This document shows, in pieces, positions 5,393 to 6,228 of a stretch of 6,228 nucleotides of DNA. The notes beneath the pieces are model-generated. The model was given only the letters and a program-made list of their open reading frames with translations. It had not been told where the DNA came from and ran no database searches. Both the position numbers and the translations under genes were made by a program. Source of the DNA: Planctomycetaceae bacterium (GTDB lineage: Bacteria; Planctomycetota; Planctomycetia; Pirellulales; Thermoguttaceae); the NCBI GenBank assembly GCA_009783865.1, contig WRCR01000249.1, forward strand, positions 1-6,228, written 5' to 3'. Every line of letters begins with the position of its first letter. Within the stretch, counting starts at the first letter, position 1.

Positions 5393-5401
5393 TGTTATAC
5401 T
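5393..5401 (+). promoter_or_regulatory. Extended -10 promoter element for the proline-rich secreted protein gene
   Basis: TGTTATACT is identical to the extended -10 of the trpA promoter. No recognisable -35 lies at 17-18 bp (the DNA there is a T run, around 5372-5378), which fits an extended -10 promoter. Transcription would begin near 5408, leaving a leader of about 66 nt. No convincing terminator for trpA is visible in 5335-5390. Confidence 0.5.
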
Positions 5402-5473
5402 GTCACTGCATGATAGAATCCGCAGACGTAAGAGTATTCCGCTCTGGAACCGTAGAATTGAAAGGTTTATCCG

Positions 5474-6228
5474 ATGAACCGAATTTTTTTCATTGTCGCT
5501 GCTGCTTCCGCAGTTGTATTGTCATTCGCCGTTTCTTTTGCTGCGGAAAGCGGAAATGCTTCCACGCAGAAAACGGATAAAGACCTTTATCGAACACAGC
5601 ACAAAGGCGGTTTCGTTATGCCGAAGCCGATTATAGCCCCGCAAGAATCTGTTGATGTGGATAAAACGCCGCTTCCAGCACAGACAGTGTCTCCGGCACA
5701 AGCAGTGTCTCAAAACGTTTATTACGGCAAAAACCGGCAGGTTCCTGCACCGCCCGTCGTTCCCTTCAGAACGGAACAACCGGTAGTTGTATTGCAAGAC
5801 GCACCAATGCTTTCGCCGATGAACCGAAGCGGCGTGGTTGTTTTAGACAGGAAAGCTGGCGAAATGCCGCTGGAACAACGTTTTGCTGAAGAAACGGTGC
5901 TGCAACCCTTGTCCGGCATTGACTTGCCGAAAAATACAGATACACCTGCGTCATTCACATCACCGACTTTCGCACCCGAAGTAAAAAAAATCGATGGTGT
6001 TTCTCCGGCACCGCCTGCAATAACACCGGTGCCGCCGACTGTTGCAATACCTGCGGCTGTTATCACGCCTCACAGTAATCTTGATGAATTGAATTCACGC
6101 TTGGCAAAAATCCAACTCGAAAAGAAAAATCTGCCAGCGGTGCTTTCACTGGTTGATAAAATCAAATCGCCGGAATTCAAAGTTAAAACGCTGGTTAACT
6201 TAGCGGAATATGTTTCCCGCGACAGCAA
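5474..6228 (+). CDS. Secreted proline-rich protein of unknown function, 3' end beyond the window
   Basis: The frame stays open from ATG 5474 to the last base (251 codons seen). GAAAGG (5460-5465) lies 8 bases before the ATG as a ribosome binding site. Residues 1-23 form a classical Sec signal peptide: Arg3, a hydrophobic core (FFIVAAASAVVLSFAV) and a likely cut after SFA or SFAA (23/24). The next ~175 residues are low-complexity and rich in Pro, Ala, Val and Thr (for example SPAPPAITPVPPTV), with no Cys and no recognisable domain; they look like a disordered, exported linker. From about residue 202 the sequence becomes helical and amphipathic (NLDELNSRLAKIQLEKKNL, then VLSLVDKIKSPEFKVKTL), reminiscent of a TPR-like repeat array. 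This suggests a protein-binding C-terminal domain continuing outside the window. I do not recognise the family. It is transcribed apart from trpA. Confidence 0.8.
   Translation, partial: MNRIFFIVAAASAVVLSFAVSFAAESGNASTQKTDKDLYRTQHKGGFVMPKPIIAPQESVDVDKTPLPAQTVSPAQAVSQNVYYGKNRQVPAPPVVPFRTEQPVVVLQDAPMLSPMNRSGVVVLDRKAGEMPLEQRFAEETVLQPLSGIDLPKNTDTPASFTSPTFAPEVKKIDGVSPAPPAITPVPPTVAIPAAVITPHSNLDELNSRLAKIQLEKKNLPAVLSLVDKIKSPEFKVKTLVNLAEYVSRDS

Noticed and set aside
5722..6066. Minus-strand open frame rich in Gly, Thr and Ser
   Set aside because: It is the complement of the proline-rich coding region, which naturally yields a Gly-rich antisense frame.

Overview
The window looks like a piece of a planctomycete (Planctomycetota) chromosome of moderate GC content. 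The main pointer is the first gene. It encodes a divergent protein with a DUF1559-like layout (SWR..IL, then a C-D/S motif, then an AVVGD.T.W strand, then an IEIP..DVHW..L+D.T.DE block), a family strongly expanded in Planctomycetota and related PVC bacteria. Phylum placement is inference. A flavodiiron protein suggests an anaerobe or microaerophile.

Layout. Positions 1-394 carry no gene that I can support. They hold a cluster of ATTCYACATAA repeats including a 32-bp perfect palindrome (120-151), an imperfect inverted repeat (167-181/214-228) and a small palindrome (278-291). The DUF1559-like membrane-anchored protein (395-1108) is followed by a probable terminator. A promoter with a perfect extended -10 (1328-1356) then precedes an apparent two-gene operon: a flavodiiron protein (about 1451-2686) and, 14 bp later, citrate synthase gltA (2701-4002).

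The stretch between gltA and trpA (4003-4480) looks like a graveyard. It contains the C-terminal fragment of a formylglycine-generating-enzyme (FGE/SUMF1)-fold protein, starting within a few bases of the gltA stop. Next, on the minus strand, is the first ~30-40 residues of an adenine-specific DNA methyltransferase, cut off before its DPPF/Y catalytic motif. A strong hairpin with a short T run closes the region. The FGE fragment has the shape of a diversity-generating-retroelement (DGR) variable region, but no reverse transcriptase or template repeat is visible here.

trpA (4537-5334) has a near-consensus promoter (TTGACA, 17 bp, TATACT) and is full length, but an in-frame TAA replaces codon 79. 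That stop runs directly into a Shine-Dalgarno-like AAGGA and an in-frame ATG, so the gene is either a recent nonsense pseudogene or translated as two pieces. The last gene (5474 to the window end, open) encodes a secreted, proline-rich protein with the start of a helical, TPR-like C-terminal part.

Functionally the window mixes core metabolism (oxygen/NO detoxification, entry into the TCA cycle or glutamate synthesis, last steps of tryptophan synthesis) with two lineage-specific envelope or secreted proteins and debris of mobile or variable genes. Four predicted promoters share only two versions of an extended -10 nonamer (TGCTATAAT twice, TGTTATACT twice).
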